From: Streptomyces sp. NRRL S-37
GTDB taxonomy: Bacteria; Actinomycetota; Actinomycetes; Streptomycetales; Streptomycetaceae
NCBI RefSeq assembly: GCF_000721605.1
Contig: NZ_JOIZ01000012.1
Coordinates: 150,516 to 214,515, forward strand
Reading direction: 5' to 3'
Length of the DNA stretch: 64,000 nucleotides
Both the position numbers and the translations under genes were made by a program. Every line of letters starts with the position of its first letter. Position 1 is the stretch's first letter. Below, one piece after another: positions 45,459 to 55,421 of the stretch. The notes under the pieces are model-generated. The model saw only the letters and a program-made list of their open reading frames with translations, searched no databases and had not been told where the DNA came from.

Positions 45459-45733
45459 GCGAATCACTCCTGCAGTCGTCGGTCCGGCCGGTCGGTGCCT
45501 GTGCGGACGGCACACCGGCCCGCATTCGAATCTACCCGCGGGCACCGACGACGCCGGTGGCCCGGGGTGCGGGGGCGGGCCGGCGGACGGGGATTTCACC
45601 GCCCGTTTCCCCTGGGGAAAGCGGGGGCTCACGAGGTGGTGGCCGTTTCCGCCCGCCCTGTCGTGATTCCCGCCACTTCCGGTGGGGGACGACGGGCCAT
45701 GAGGCCCCTCTGTCCCGCTGTCCGTCTGCCCGT

Positions 45734-46237
45734 TCAGGCCGGAGTGTCGTCGTCCTCGTCCTCCTCTTCCTCGGCGAGCACCGGGGAGGCGTGGTGGGAC
45801 CAGAGCTTCCAGCCGGACGGGGTGCGCCGGAACACGTTGGTGGCGACGACGAGCTGGCCGACCAGGGGGCCGAGCTCCTCGCCGGCCTCGGGGGCGGGGC
45901 CGCCGCTGAGGATGTTCTCGGTGCACGTCACCAGGGCGGTGTCGCCGGTGACGGAGACATGCGTGTCGGTGAGGAAGAACTGGATGTAGTCGGTGTTCGC
46001 CATGATCAGGGCGTACGACCTGAGCACCTCGCCGCGTCCGGTGAGCACGGGCCAGCCGGGGTGCACGCAGGAGACCACGCCGGTGTCCGCAGGGTCGTGG
46101 TACGACTCGTCGACGCCGAGGTCGCCGGGGGTCAGCCAGAGCGACGCGACCTCTTCGAAGTCGCCTCTTTCGAGCGCCTCGTAGAAGGCGGTGTTGGCGG
46201 CCTCGACGTGTTCGACGTCGGTGTGGGGTGCGCTCAC
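45734..46237 (-). CDS. NTF2-like / SnoaL-fold protein in the folate cluster
   Basis: A 167-residue protein with the NTF2-like cone fold: ANTAFYEALERGDFEEVASLW, a central VSCVHPGWPVLTGRGEVLRSY, TGDTALVTCTENI and the end RTPSGWKLWSHHASPV. An acidic tail (EEEEDEDDD) follows. The fold hosts enzymes and binding proteins; no catalytic residues can be assigned. GTG 46237 overlaps the folP stop (GTGA), so it is translationally coupled to folP. Its steady place in this operon hints at a pterin-related or general role, but this is inference. Confidence 0.82.
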   Translation of the reverse strand: MSAPHTDVEHVEAANTAFYEALERGDFEEVASLWLTPGDLGVDESYHDPADTGVVSCVHPGWPVLTGRGEVLRSYALIMANTDYIQFFLTDTHVSVTGDTALVTCTENILSGGPAPEAGEELGPLVGQLVVATNVFRRTPSGWKLWSHHASPVLAEEEEDEDDDTPA

Positions 46238-47148
46238 CGGGCTCCTTCTGCGCCGTGCGCGCCGGGTTCGGAGGGTGCGGTGCACGCCGTACGCGCCTGC
46301 GCTATGGCGCGGGTGACCCGTACGGCGTCCGCGGTGGCGCGTACCTCGTGCACGCGGACCGCCCAGGCGCCGGCCTGCGCGGCGAGGGCGGAGACGGCGG
46401 CGGTGGCCGCGTCGCGCTCCCGCGCGGGCGGTGCCGCGCCGTCCGGACCGGCCAGGACACGGCCGAGGAACCGCTTGCGGGAGGCGGCGACGAGTACCGG
46501 GTGGCCGAGGGCCAGGACGCGGTCGAGGCGGGCGAGGAGGGCCAGGTCGTGGTCGGCGCCCTTGGAGAAGCCGAGACCGGGGTCGACGATCACACGGTCG
46601 GCGGCGATCCCGCCTTCCAGGACGGCCTCCACGCGCGCGTGGAGTTCCTCGGCGACCTCCGTGACCACGTCGGCGTACACACCCTCGATGTTGCCGCCCT
46701 CCAGGAAGCCGCGCCAGTGCATGACGACGAAGGGGGCGCCGGCAGCGGCGACGACGGGGATCATGGCCGGATCGGCGAGTCCGCCGCTGACGTCGTTGAC
46801 CAGGGCGGCGCCGGCCGCGAGGGACTGTTCGGCGACGGAGGCGCGCATGGTGTCGACGGAGACGGTGACGCCCTCGGCGGCGAGGCCGCGGACCACGGGG
46901 ATGACGCGCTTGAGTTCCTCGGCCTCGTCGACGCGGGTGGCGCCGGGCCGGGTGGACTCGCCGCCGACGTCGACCAGGTCGGCGCCCTGGGCCACCAGGT
47001 CGAGGCCGTGCTTGACGGCGGTCGTCGTGTCGAACCAGCGGCCGCCGTCGGAGAAGGAGTCGGGGGTGACGTTCACGACTCCCATGACCGCGCAGCGGTC
47101 CCAGTGAGGAAGGCCCGCGACCTGGCGGCGTCCGCTGTGGTTGCTCAT
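46234..47148 (-). CDS. folP: Dihydropteroate synthase
   Basis: A 304-residue enzyme that joins p-aminobenzoate to hydroxymethyl-dihydropterin pyrophosphate; it is the sulfonamide target. Signatures: MGVVNVTPDSFSDGG, DVGGESTRPGA, LVNDVSGG, DPGLGFSKG and ASRKRFLG. ATG 47148 has no clear ribosome site; a -10-like TACGCT lies 6 nt before it on the minus strand, so the message may be leaderless. First gene of the leftward folP-NTF2-...-folB-folK-DUF3180 group. Confidence 0.94.
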   Translation of the reverse strand: MSNHSGRRQVAGLPHWDRCAVMGVVNVTPDSFSDGGRWFDTTTAVKHGLDLVAQGADLVDVGGESTRPGATRVDEAEELKRVIPVVRGLAAEGVTVSVDTMRASVAEQSLAAGAALVNDVSGGLADPAMIPVVAAAGAPFVVMHWRGFLEGGNIEGVYADVVTEVAEELHARVEAVLEGGIAADRVIVDPGLGFSKGADHDLALLARLDRVLALGHPVLVAASRKRFLGRVLAGPDGAAPPARERDAATAAVSALAAQAGAWAVRVHEVRATADAVRVTRAIAQARTACTAPSEPGAHGAEGAR

Positions 47149-47497
47149 ATGTTCAGCGTAGGCCCGTGAGGGGCCGGAGTACGCCTCGGGCCGGGCGGGG
47201 CGCCCGGGGCCCGCGGGGTGCCGTGGAGGCTGTCCGGCGCCCCGGCGACGGCGTACGGACGGCTGTCCGGCGAGGCGGCCGGGAGGCGCGGAGTTCACCG
47301 GGCGGAGTTCACCGGGCGGAGTTCGGCGGGCGGAGTTCGGCGGGCGGTTCACGGGGCAAAAAACGATCTTGATAATTGGGCAATACGTCTATTCACGTGT
47401 CATGCGCGTTCCCTGATGCCCTGTGAAATCCTCGGTGCGGCTTTGTTTTTACGGTGCGGGGCACCATCATTCGCCTACGCGCGGTAAGTTTCTGGCC
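47149..47497. other. Intergenic region with 15-nt tandem repeats and an AT-rich island
   Basis: No gene. From 47287 to 47350 a 15-nt unit (GGGCGGAGTTCACCG or a close variant) repeats about 4.5 times. From 47355 to 47480 the sequence is unusually AT-rich for this genome (AAAAAACGATCTTGATAATT and later TTTGTTTTTACGG), probably the promoter area of the + strand gene at 47498. Confidence 0.7.
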
Positions 47498-48787
47498 ATG
47501 CCACGTGGACGTCACCGTCATTCCCCGCCTCTGCACAGGATGCTGCCCCCGTCGGCGATCGCAGGCGTGTCCGTCGTCTGCGCCCTGGGGCCCTGGGTGT
47601 TCACGCAACCGATGGTGCTTCGTGTCCTGGCCGCGGCCGCCGCGGTCACGGCGATCGCAGGCGCCGTCGTCATGCGGCACTGGGACGCTCAGGCGGGCAA
47701 ACGCGTCGCCGAGCTCACGCGCGCGCGTGCGGGCGACGAATGGCGTTTCGAGGAACGGATCGCCGAACTGGAGTCCGACCTCGAGGAGTCGCGCGAGCTG
47801 CGGGCGAAACTGGAGCAGCGGTTGCGCGCCAAGCGCGCGGAACTCGCCGGGCTGCGCAACGAGCACGCGGCTCTGCTGCGGCGGTACGCCGCGTCGGAGG
47901 TCGACCGGGCGAGCGTCCTGGAGGAACGCCGGGTGCTCGAGATAGAGGTCGCGGTTCCGGCCCGCGCGCTGCCGGCGGGGCCGTCAGCGGCGCCCGGTGA
48001 CGCGGAGGTGCCGGAGCAGGCGGTGGTGCCGGAGCAGGCGGAGTCCGGGACGGCGGAGCGGGACGAGACCGTCACCGAGGAGACGCCGGCGGCTCCGCCC
48101 GTCTTCTCGCCGGAGGGGTCGAAGCTGTTCCTGCGGGCCGGCGCGGCACTGGAGCGGCTCGCCGCGGACGCGGACGCCGTGGAGGACGGCGCAGGCACGG
48201 ACGTACGGACCGACGAGGCGTCCGGGCAGGCCGACGACGACGCCCGGACCGGTGACACGCCGGAGGACGACGGCTCCCCGGAGGACGACGACGCCCCCGA
48301 GGGCCCTGAAGACGACGGCCCCGAGCCCACGAAGCGGTCCGAGCGGGACCAGGAGCAGGAGGACGAGGCCGGGACCGAGGGCCGGTCCGGGGTGGTCGGC
48401 GAGCACGAGCGTACGACCCTCGACTCTCCCGCACCGACCGCTCCTCCGGCCCGGTCCGTGCGGCAGCCCTCCGGGCACTTCACCGTGCCGACGGCGGTGG
48501 CGGTCGTGCCGCCGACCACACCCGTACGGCGGCCGGTGTCCGAGGGCGGCTTCGACTTCTTCGGGGCGAAGAAGGACACGGACGGCGCCGCCCTGGACAC
48601 CGTGCAGAACGAGGACCTCGCCGACGTCGTCGGCCAGGAGGCGCTCGCGCTGCACAAGGCGGAGGCCGAGGCGCGGTTCAAGCCCGCCGACGAGGAGGCG
48701 CGCGGCACCGGCCAGGTCATCGACCTGACGGCACACGACGAGACGGAGCACATCGACGTCGAGGGCCTGCGCAGCGCGGCCTCCTGA
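47498..48787 (+). CDS. Membrane-anchored coiled-coil protein of unknown function
   Basis: A 429-residue protein. Two hydrophobic helices ([18 protein letters not shown] and [19 protein letters not shown]) are near the N-terminus, then a coiled coil (about residues 70-150: [20 protein letters not shown]), then about 170 residues of acidic Pro/Glu/Asp-rich disorder, then a more conserved-looking C-terminus ([55 protein letters not shown]). It could be a cell-envelope or division scaffold, but nothing proves this. ATG 47498, weak ribosome site. Confidence 0.78.
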   Translation: MPRGRHRHSPPLHRMLPPSAIAGVSVVCALGPWVFTQPMVLRVLAAAAAVTAIAGAVVMRHWDAQAGKRVAELTRARAGDEWRFEERIAELESDLEESRELRAKLEQRLRAKRAELAGLRNEHAALLRRYAASEVDRASVLEERRVLEIEVAVPARALPAGPSAAPGDAEVPEQAVVPEQAESGTAERDETVTEETPAAPPVFSPEGSKLFLRAGAALERLAADADAVEDGAGTDVRTDEASGQADDDARTGDTPEDDGSPEDDDAPEGPEDDGPEPTKRSERDQEQEDEAGTEGRSGVVGEHERTTLDSPAPTAPPARSVRQPSGHFTVPTAVAVVPPTTPVRRPVSEGGFDFFGAKKDTDGAALDTVQNEDLADVVGQEALALHKAEAEARFKPADEEARGTGQVIDLTAHDETEHIDVEGLRSAAS

Positions 48788-48800
48788 CCCGGTGCACCAG

Positions 48801-48839
48801 CCGAACGGGCTCCGCGCACACCGCGCGGGGCCCGTTCGG
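48801..48839. terminator. Hairpin after the coiled-coil gene
   Basis: CCGAACGGGC (48801-48810) pairs with GCCCGTTCGG (48830-48839), 13 bp after the stop. GC-rich stem extension on both sides of the loop. Confidence 0.7.
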
Positions 48840-49227
48840 CGTTCCGGTGCACCCGCACGTGCGGGCGGTGCGGCACCTACGCCGATCCGCGGCCCGCGGC
48901 CGAAGACGCACCCGCGCGTGGTCGATGCGCCCGTCCCTCCGGGGGCGGGCTTCTCCGTGCGGCTGTGCCCGCGCGCGTGCGGTCGATGCCGTTCGACGAC
49001 AGGGACGGCCTCCCACGGCCGGTGCGCGTGCCCCGTGCACGTCGTCCGTCTCAGCGGCCCCGGCAGGCCCGCTCCCGTCCCTCGTGTGCCGCGTCCGTCC
49101 GCCTCAACGGTCCTGGCAGGTGTCTCCGGGGTCCGGGCGCAGTCGTCCCAGGGGTCCGGGCAGCCGTTCCCGCCCCTGTGCGGCGTCTGCCCCGGCAGCC
49201 CTGGCAGGCGCTCGTCGTCCGTGCGGG
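48840..49227. other. Gene-free stretch before the PH-domain genes
   Basis: About 390 bp. I see no convincing gene on either strand; the frames present have low-complexity Arg/Pro/Gly composition and no ribosome sites. It holds imperfect repeats of GGTCC(G/T)GGCAG near 49060-49220. Confidence 0.5.
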
Positions 49228-50562
49228 TCAGGCCATCCAGCGGTCCGGGCGGGCGTCCCTGCGGCCGGTGCGGGAGCGTTCCGCCTGGGAGCGCAGGAGG
49301 GCCGCCGCCTCCGTGGCGTCCCGCAGACGGGCCGTCACCGACTTGTTCGCGCCGGTGTCCACGTGGACGTCCGCGACCCCCCGGGCCCGCTGCCAGGGGC
49401 CCTGGGCCAGCCGCACGCTCTGCACCTTGGCGTGCGGCACCAGGGACAGGCGGCGGCGCAGCAGCCCGTGGCGGGTGGCGAACACGGCGTCGGTGACGGC
49501 GAGTCCGTAACCCCGCCACCACACCGGAACGCACCACCGCGCGCGGCGCGGCGGCCGGGAGAGCGCCTCGTGCGGGGGCACGCCCACCCCGGGCAGCACC
49601 CGCGCGACGACCGACTCGGCGAGCTCGCGCGGAGCGACCGGCAGCAGCAGGGAGTTGGACGAACCCGCCACGTCCAGCTCCACCCGCACCCAGCCCCGTC
49701 GCCGCCACAGCAGCGGCTCGACCAGCCGTACGGTCTGCACGCGCCCCGGCGGCACCGTCTCGTGCGCCCGGTCCAGCAGCCCGTGGTCGATGCGCAGCCC
49801 GTCGGGCGACTCGCCCAGCGTCCAGTCGTACTCGGCGACGAACCGGCCCACACTGCTCGCGCCCGCGGCGCCGAACAGCGGCACGGCCGCGGCGAGCACC
49901 GTCCACAGGCTGTGGGTGGCCGTCCACAGCAGCGGCACCACGACGGCGGCGACGAGGAGCCAGCCCCAGGTCGCCCCGGTCAGCAGCAGGGAGACGGCGA
50001 GGACGCCCGGCGGCACCCGCAGCATCTCCCGGGACGGCGCCTCGCCCACCTCGTGCGCGGTCTCCGGCGCGAAACCCGCCGCCCGCGCGAGGAGTTCCGC
50101 GCGCAGCGCACGCGCCTCGCCGGCGCCCAGGAAGGCGAGCTCGTCCTTCTTGTCGGTGCCTATGACGTCGAGTCTGAGCTTCGCCACGCCCGCCACCCGC
50201 GCGAGCAGCGGCTGGGTGACGTCGATGGCCTGGATCCGTTCGATCCGGATGTGCGCGGTGCGCCGGAACAGCAGCCCGGTGCGGATGCGCAGCTCGCTCT
50301 CGGTCACCGCGAAGTGGGTGAACCACCAGGTCAGAAAGCCGTAGAGGGCGGCGGCCGGGATGAGTGCGGCGAGACCGATCAGCAGGTGCGTCGTCGTCAG
50401 CCGGGTCAGCTGGCGCTGCGCCTGGTCGGGGTCGTGCAGCGCCCACCCGATCAGCACCGCGACGGGCGCCCACGCCCGCCTGAGCGGTGTGACGGGGTGC
50501 AGCCGCCTCTCGGTCACCGGCGGCCGGTCGCGTACGTCCCCGTGGACGTCGGGGGCCGTCAC
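49228..50562 (-). CDS. Bacterial PH-domain membrane protein (YdbT-like)
   Basis: A 444-residue protein with two or more bacterial Pleckstrin-homology (bPH_2) repeats and membrane helices. PH-type strands include [20 protein letters not shown] with [20 protein letters not shown], and later [20 protein letters not shown] with [20 protein letters not shown]; helices include [19 protein letters not shown] and [23 protein letters not shown] 50562 overlaps the stop of the upstream PH gene (GTGA). The pair matches the YdbS-YdbT arrangement of Bacillus; in B. subtilis these affect sensitivity to a bacteriocin. Role here unknown. Confidence 0.85.
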   Translation of the reverse strand: MTAPDVHGDVRDRPPVTERRLHPVTPLRRAWAPVAVLIGWALHDPDQAQRQLTRLTTTHLLIGLAALIPAAALYGFLTWWFTHFAVTESELRIRTGLLFRRTAHIRIERIQAIDVTQPLLARVAGVAKLRLDVIGTDKKDELAFLGAGEARALRAELLARAAGFAPETAHEVGEAPSREMLRVPPGVLAVSLLLTGATWGWLLVAAVVVPLLWTATHSLWTVLAAAVPLFGAAGASSVGRFVAEYDWTLGESPDGLRIDHGLLDRAHETVPPGRVQTVRLVEPLLWRRRGWVRVELDVAGSSNSLLLPVAPRELAESVVARVLPGVGVPPHEALSRPPRRARWCVPVWWRGYGLAVTDAVFATRHGLLRRRLSLVPHAKVQSVRLAQGPWQRARGVADVHVDTGANKSVTARLRDATEAAALLRSQAERSRTGRRDARPDRWMA

Positions 50563-51098
50563 AGCCCCGCCGATCGGGCCTCGCCGAGCGCGGTGAGCCG
50601 GTCGCGCAGCCGCTCCGCCTCGGCCGGGTCGAGGCCGGGGATGGTGGCGTCGGTCGCCGCGGCGGCCGTGTGGAGCTGCACGCTGGCCAGCCCGAAGTGC
50701 CGTTCGACGGGCCCGGAGGTGACCTCGACCAGTTGCATCCGCCCGTACGGCACGACCGTCTCCTCGCGCCACAGCACGCCCCGGCTGATCAGCAGGTCGT
50801 CGGCGCGCTCCGCGTACCGCCAGGAACGCCAGTTCCGCTCCAGCAGCACCCAGCCCCAGACCAGCAGGGCCAGCGGCAGCAGCGCGAAGGCGGCCCAGCC
50901 GGGCCCGGCCAGCAGCCCCGGCACCAGCGCGGCGGCCAGGGTCAGCAGCCCCAGCCACACCACCAGCAGCAGCCGCCGCATCCGCAGCAGTCCCGGGGGC
51001 AGCGCGATCCACGCCGGTCCCTCGCCGTCCCGGGCCGCCGGTCCGCCCGTTCCCGCCGTTCCCGCTGTCCCCGTGTCGTGCGGGCTCCCCGTCTCCAT
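50559..51098 (-). CDS. Bacterial PH-domain membrane protein (YdbS-like)
   Basis: A 179-residue protein: a Gly/Thr-rich start, two membrane helices ([20 protein letters not shown] and [19 protein letters not shown]), then one bPH_2 domain ([40 protein letters not shown]). ATG 51098. It overlaps the longer PH gene by 4 bp, so the two form one operon. Divergent from nuoD with 31 bp between start codons, so promoters must overlap closely. Confidence 0.85.
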   Translation of the reverse strand: METGSPHDTGTAGTAGTGGPAARDGEGPAWIALPPGLLRMRRLLLVVWLGLLTLAAALVPGLLAGPGWAAFALLPLALLVWGWVLLERNWRSWRYAERADDLLISRGVLWREETVVPYGRMQLVEVTSGPVERHFGLASVQLHTAAAATDATIPGLDPAEAERLRDRLTALGEARSAGL

Positions 51099-51129
51099 GG
51101 GCCCAGCGTACGTAGGGGAGACTGTGTTC

Positions 51130-52281
51130 ATGACTCCTACGACGGAGACCATGGTCGGTATCGGCGGCGCGGCGGAGAGCACCGACATGGTGCTCAACAT
51201 CGGGCCCCAGCACCCGTCCACGCACGGCGTGCTGCGGCTGAGGCTCGTCCTGGACGGCGAGCGCATCGTCCGCGCGGAGCCCGTGATCGGCTACATGCAC
51301 CGGGGCGCGGAGAAGCTGTTCGAGGCCCGCGACTACCGCCAGATCATCATGCTGGCCAACCGCCACGACTGGCTGTCGGCGTTCTCCAACGAGCTGGGCG
51401 TGGTCCTCGCCGTGGAGCGGATGCTCGGCATGGAGGTCCCCGAGCGCGCGGTGTGGCTGCGCACGCTGCTCGCGGAGCTGAACCGGGTGCTCAACCACCT
51501 GATGTTCCTCGGCTCCTACCCGCTGGAACTGGGCGGCATCACCCCGATCTTCTACGCCTTCCGGGAGCGCGAGGAGCTCCAGCACGTCATGGAGGAGGTC
51601 TCCGGCGGGCGGATGCACTACATGTTCAACCGCGTGGGCGGCCTCAAGGAGGACCTCCCCGCCGGATGGACCACGCGTGCGCGCGGCGCCGTCGCCGACG
51701 TCCGCTCCCGCATGGACCGCTTCGACGACCTGGTGCTCGGCAACGAGATCTTCCGTGGCCGCACGCGCGGCGTCGGCGTGCTGTCCCCGGAGGCGGTGCA
51801 CGCGTACGGGGTGAGCGGGCCGATCGCCCGCGCGTCCGGCGTCGACTTCGACCTGCGCCGCGACGAGCCGTACCTCGCCTACGGCGAACTGGGTGACGTC
51901 CTGAAGGTGGTGACCCGTGAGGAGGGCGACTGCCTCGCCCGCTTCGAGTGCCTCCTGGAGCAGACCCACAACGCCCTCGACCTCGCCGACGCCTGCCTCG
52001 ACCGGCTCGCCGGGCTGCCCCCCGGCCCGGTCAACCAGCGGCTCCCGAAGGTGCTCAAGGCGCCCGAGGGGCACACGTACGCGTGGACCGAGAACCCGCT
52101 CGGCATCAACGGCTACTACCTGGTCAGCAAGGGCGAGAAGACCCCGTACCGGCTGAAGCTGCGCTCGGCGTCGTACAACAACATCCAGGCGCTCACCGAG
52201 CTGCTGCCGGGGACGCTGGTCGCGGACATGGTGGCGATCCTCGGGTCACTGTTCTTCGTCGTCGGAGACATCGACAAGTAG
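51130..52281 (+). CDS. nuoD: Stand-alone NADH-quinone oxidoreductase subunit D (49-kDa homologue)
   Basis: A 383-residue homologue of complex I subunit NuoD/NDUFS2. Family blocks: [71 protein letters not shown] and the C-terminal [20 protein letters not shown]. There is no neighbouring nuo gene, so this is an extra copy outside a nuo operon. Arg58 in MHRGAEKL corresponds to the arginine that NDUFAF7 dimethylates in mammalian NDUFS2. ATG 51130 with GGGGAG 9 nt upstream. It overlaps the opposite-strand methyltransferase gene by 36 bp at the 3' end. Confidence 0.93.
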   Translation: MTPTTETMVGIGGAAESTDMVLNIGPQHPSTHGVLRLRLVLDGERIVRAEPVIGYMHRGAEKLFEARDYRQIIMLANRHDWLSAFSNELGVVLAVERMLGMEVPERAVWLRTLLAELNRVLNHLMFLGSYPLELGGITPIFYAFREREELQHVMEEVSGGRMHYMFNRVGGLKEDLPAGWTTRARGAVADVRSRMDRFDDLVLGNEIFRGRTRGVGVLSPEAVHAYGVSGPIARASGVDFDLRRDEPYLAYGELGDVLKVVTREEGDCLARFECLLEQTHNALDLADACLDRLAGLPPGPVNQRLPKVLKAPEGHTYAWTENPLGINGYYLVSKGEKTPYRLKLRSASYNNIQALTELLPGTLVADMVAILGSLFFVVGDIDK

Positions 52282-53298
52282 GTCCCCCGCGTCCGCGATC
52301 CCCACCGGCTGCACCAGCCAGCCGAAGTCGCCGAGTCCGCCGGGCGCGGTGAGCTCGGCGGCCTCGCCGGCGTCCGCGAGGGCGCGTACGTACCCGGCCG
52401 GGTCGGTGGACGCCAGCGCGAGCGGGGGGCGTGCGCCGCTGATGCCCAGGGCGCGCAGGGCGTCCCGCTGGGTCAGCAGGCGCGTGCCGGGGAGCGCGCG
52501 GGCCGCGGCGCACGCGTCCAGGGCGACGTGCGCGGTGAGGTCGCACGTCCCGTCCGGCACGGGCGTCGTCTCCCGCCCCTCCCGGAACGCGGTGAGCGTT
52601 CCGAACGGCGGCCGCGCGGCGGCCGTGTGCGCGTAGTCCACGGCGACGGCGAGCCCCCGCGCGAGCGTGCCGACGGCCGACGCCCAGGCCCGGTCCCGCG
52701 GCAGCCCGATCTCCGCGCGGAGTCCCTCTCCGGCCCCCAGCGGCCACCACCGCGCCAGCCACTCGGCCGCCGCGCCCGCGACCGGCTCCCCGAGCCGCTC
52801 CGTCCCGTCCTCCCGCACCAGCACCAGCCGCGGTACGCCCGACGGGTCCACCTCGGCGACGTCCACGGGCACGTTGTCCAGCCACTCGTTGGCGAAGAGC
52901 AGTCCCGTGACCCCCTCCGGGGGCTCGGCCCGCCACTCGATCCGGTGATCCAGCCCGGCCGGCCGCCCGGCGAGCTCGACGGCGTACGCGCGCACGCGCG
53001 GTGCCACGTCGGCGGGCAGCGCGGCGAGGACACCGGTGACCAGTTCGCCCCGCCCGGCCGCCATGTCCACGAAGCCGAGCACCGCCGGCCGCCCCAGCGC
53101 CGCGTCGACCCGGCACAGCAGCCGCGCCACCGCGCGGGCGAACAGCGGTGAGGCGTGCACGGACGTACGGAAGTGTCCGGCCGGGCCCGCGCCGGGCCCG
53201 CGGTAGAAGCCGTCCGGCCCGTACAGGGCGTCCTGGGCCGCCGCCCGCCAGCCCCGCAGGCCGCCACCCCCCACCGCCCCTGCCGTCACCGGTTCCAC
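52246..53298 (-). CDS. MidA/NDUFAF7-like SAM-dependent methyltransferase
   Basis: A roughly 350-residue class I methyltransferase of the COG1565 type. The SAM motif reads [33 protein letters not shown] follows; the family hallmark [12 protein letters not shown] matches the AxEFxDxLPV block of MidA/NDUFAF7. Those proteins methylate an arginine of complex I subunit NDUFS2/NuoD and are needed for assembly. Here the gene converges on a nuoD and overlaps it by 36 bp. The start is uncertain: GTG 53298 or 53289. The family assignment is good; the link to NuoD is inference. Confidence 0.8.
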   Translation of the reverse strand: MEPVTAGAVGGGGLRGWRAAAQDALYGPDGFYRGPGAGPAGHFRTSVHASPLFARAVARLLCRVDAALGRPAVLGFVDMAAGRGELVTGVLAALPADVAPRVRAYAVELAGRPAGLDHRIEWRAEPPEGVTGLLFANEWLDNVPVDVAEVDPSGVPRLVLVREDGTERLGEPVAGAAAEWLARWWPLGAGEGLRAEIGLPRDRAWASAVGTLARGLAVAVDYAHTAAARPPFGTLTAFREGRETTPVPDGTCDLTAHVALDACAAARALPGTRLLTQRDALRALGISGARPPLALASTDPAGYVRALADAGEAAELTAPGGLGDFGWLVQPVGIADAGDLLVDVSDDEEQ

Positions 53299-53439
53299 GC
53301 CCCCGCCGTCGCCGTCGTCACCGGCCCAGGTTAAGCGCGCGGATATGCCGGGCCTCCACCTTGCGGAGTACACGTGCCGACCGGGGATCGGCCCTCCGGT
53401 TGACCCCTGCACGCATTTCGCTTCCCTACGCTGGGTTAC

Positions 53440-54642
53440 GTGCAACGCCTCTATGACTTCCTCCGCAGACACCCGACGTGGGTCGACGGCTTCTGGGCCG
53501 TGGTCCTGTTCGGGATTTCGGTGATCAGCGGAGCGAGCATGGAGGAGTCCCGGGGGGCGGACCTGCCCGCTCTCACGGTGCCGGTCATGCTGGTGCTGTC
53601 GCTGGTCGTCGCGCTGCGCCGCCGGATGCCCGAGCGGATGCTGGTCCTCGCCCTCGCCGTGGGCCTGGGGCAGCTGATCGCGGACGTGGCGACGATGCCC
53701 GCCGACTTCGCCCTGCTGGTGATCGTCTACACGGTCGCGGCGGTCGGGGCCCGCTGGGCCTCCCGCCTCGCGCTGACCGCCGGCCTGTGCGCGGCCCCGC
53801 TGGCGCAACTGCGCTGGCCCACCGAGGAACTGAGCGTGGCGACCAACCTCGCCATAACGATCTTCCAGGCCGTGCCGTTCGCCCTCGCCTGGGTGCTCGG
53901 CGACTCCATCCGCACCCGCCGCGCGTACTTCGCGCAGCTGGAGGAGCGGGCCGCCCGGCTGGAGAAGGAACGCGAGGCGCAGGCCAAGGTCGCGGTCGCC
54001 GCCGAACGCGCCCGGATCGCCCGCGAGCTGCACGACGTCGTCGCGCACAACGTGTCGGTGATGGTGGTGCAGGCCGACGGCGCCGCCTACGTCCTCGACG
54101 CCGCCCCCGACCAGGCGAAGAAGGCCCTGGAGACGATCTCCTCCACCGGCCGCCAGGCCCTCGCCGAGATGCGCCGCCTGCTGGGCGTGCTGCGCACCGG
54201 CGAGCACCAGGAGGCCGGGGAGTACGTGCCGCAGCCCGACGTGCGGCAGATAGAGGACCTCGTCGAGCAGTGCCGGGGGTCGGGACTGCCGGTGGACTTC
54301 AAGGTCGAGGGCACTCCGCGTCCGCTGCCCAGCGGCGTCGAGCTCACCGCGTACCGCATCGTGCAGGAGGCGCTCACCAACACCCGCAAGCACGGGGGCT
54401 CCGACGTGGGCGCCAGCGTGCGCCTGGTGTACTTCGACGACGGTCTCGGCCTCCTCGTGGAGGACGACGGCAAGGGTGCCCCGCACGAGCTGTACGAGGA
54501 GGGCGGCTTCGACGGGCAGGGGCACGGCCTGATCGGCATGCGTGAGCGGGTCGGCATGGTCGGCGGCACCCTGGACGCGGGCCCGCGCCCGGGCGGAGGA
54601 TTCCGCATCAGTGCGCTGCTGCCGCTCAAACCCGCGCATTGA
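53440..54642 (+). CDS. NarL-type sensor histidine kinase
   Basis: A 400-residue membrane kinase. Four to five hydrophobic helices (about residues 15-150) make a sensor without a large extracellular loop; then a coiled helix and the HisKA_3 dimerisation domain with phospho-acceptor His198 ([13 protein letters not shown]); then the HATPase domain ([36 protein letters not shown]). GTG 53440 has no ribosome site; TACGCT lies 7 nt upstream, so the mRNA may be leaderless. It forms a pair with the response regulator 76 bp downstream. Signal unknown. Confidence 0.93.
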   Translation: MQRLYDFLRRHPTWVDGFWAVVLFGISVISGASMEESRGADLPALTVPVMLVLSLVVALRRRMPERMLVLALAVGLGQLIADVATMPADFALLVIVYTVAAVGARWASRLALTAGLCAAPLAQLRWPTEELSVATNLAITIFQAVPFALAWVLGDSIRTRRAYFAQLEERAARLEKEREAQAKVAVAAERARIARELHDVVAHNVSVMVVQADGAAYVLDAAPDQAKKALETISSTGRQALAEMRRLLGVLRTGEHQEAGEYVPQPDVRQIEDLVEQCRGSGLPVDFKVEGTPRPLPSGVELTAYRIVQEALTNTRKHGGSDVGASVRLVYFDDGLGLLVEDDGKGAPHELYEEGGFDGQGHGLIGMRERVGMVGGTLDAGPRPGGGFRISALLPLKPAH

Positions 54643-54718
54643 CGCCCGCGCACGCCCCCCGTTGACACCTGTCACACCCCCCCCACGACGACTTGACGAC
54701 CGAAGGGAAGAGGCCCCG

Positions 54719-55390
54719 ATGACGATCCGCGTGATGCTCGTCGACGACCAGGTGCTGCTGCGCACCGGATTCCGGATGGTGCTCGCCGCCCAGCCGGACA
54801 TGGACGTCGTGGCGGAGGCGGGCAACGGGGTCGAGGCCCTGGAGGTGCTGCGGTCCACCGCCGTCGACGTGGTCCTGATGGACGTCCGCATGCCCAAGCT
54901 CGACGGCGTGGAGACGACCCGCCGGATCTGCGCGGACACCGACCCGCCGAAGGTGCTGATCCTCACCACCTTCGACCTCGACGAGTACGCCTTCTCCGGA
55001 CTGAAGGCGGGCGCGTCCGGCTTCATGCTCAAGGACGTGCCGCCGGGCGAACTGCTCGCCGCCATCCGCGCGGTGCACAGCGGCGACGCCGTGGTCGCCC
55101 CGTCCACCACCCGCCGGCTCCTGGACCGGTTCGCGCCGATGCTGCCCAGCACGGGCCAGCAGCCCGAGCACAAGCAGCTGGAGCGTCTCACCGAGCGCGA
55201 GCGGGAGGTCATGGTGCTGGTCGCGCAGGGCCTGTCCAACGGCGAGATCGCGGCCCGCCTGGTGCTGTCCGAGGCCACCGTGAAGACCCACGTGGGCCGC
55301 ATCCTGACCAAGCTGGGCCTGCGCGACCGCGTACAGGTCGTCGTCCTCGCCTACGAGACGGGTCTGGTACGGGCCGGCGGACACGGCTGA
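54719..55390 (+). CDS. NarL/LuxR-family response regulator
   Basis: A 223-residue regulator. The receiver domain has DDQVLLRTG, phospho-acceptor Asp55 ([11 protein letters not shown]) and the Thr/Lys switch residues in LTTF and LKDVPPGEL; the C-terminal LuxR helix-turn-helix is [20 protein letters not shown] with [22 protein letters not shown] 54719 with AAGAGG upstream. Partner of the kinase just before it. Target genes are not indicated. Confidence 0.95.
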   Translation: MTIRVMLVDDQVLLRTGFRMVLAAQPDMDVVAEAGNGVEALEVLRSTAVDVVLMDVRMPKLDGVETTRRICADTDPPKVLILTTFDLDEYAFSGLKAGASGFMLKDVPPGELLAAIRAVHSGDAVVAPSTTRRLLDRFAPMLPSTGQQPEHKQLERLTEREREVMVLVAQGLSNGEIAARLVLSEATVKTHVGRILTKLGLRDRVQVVVLAYETGLVRAGGHG

Positions 55391-55421
55391 ACGGACGGCC
55401 GTACGCCGGTAGGGTGCGCGC

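Noticed and set aside
48847..51129. 5' extension of the nuoD frame by about 760 codons
   Set aside because: Antisense to the two PH-domain genes; nuoD has a good start with a ribosome site at 51130.
49228..52074. A 948-codon minus-strand frame joining the large PH gene to sequence antisense to nuoD
   Set aside because: The PH protein starts at GTG 50562 overlapping the neighbouring PH gene; the rest is a shadow.
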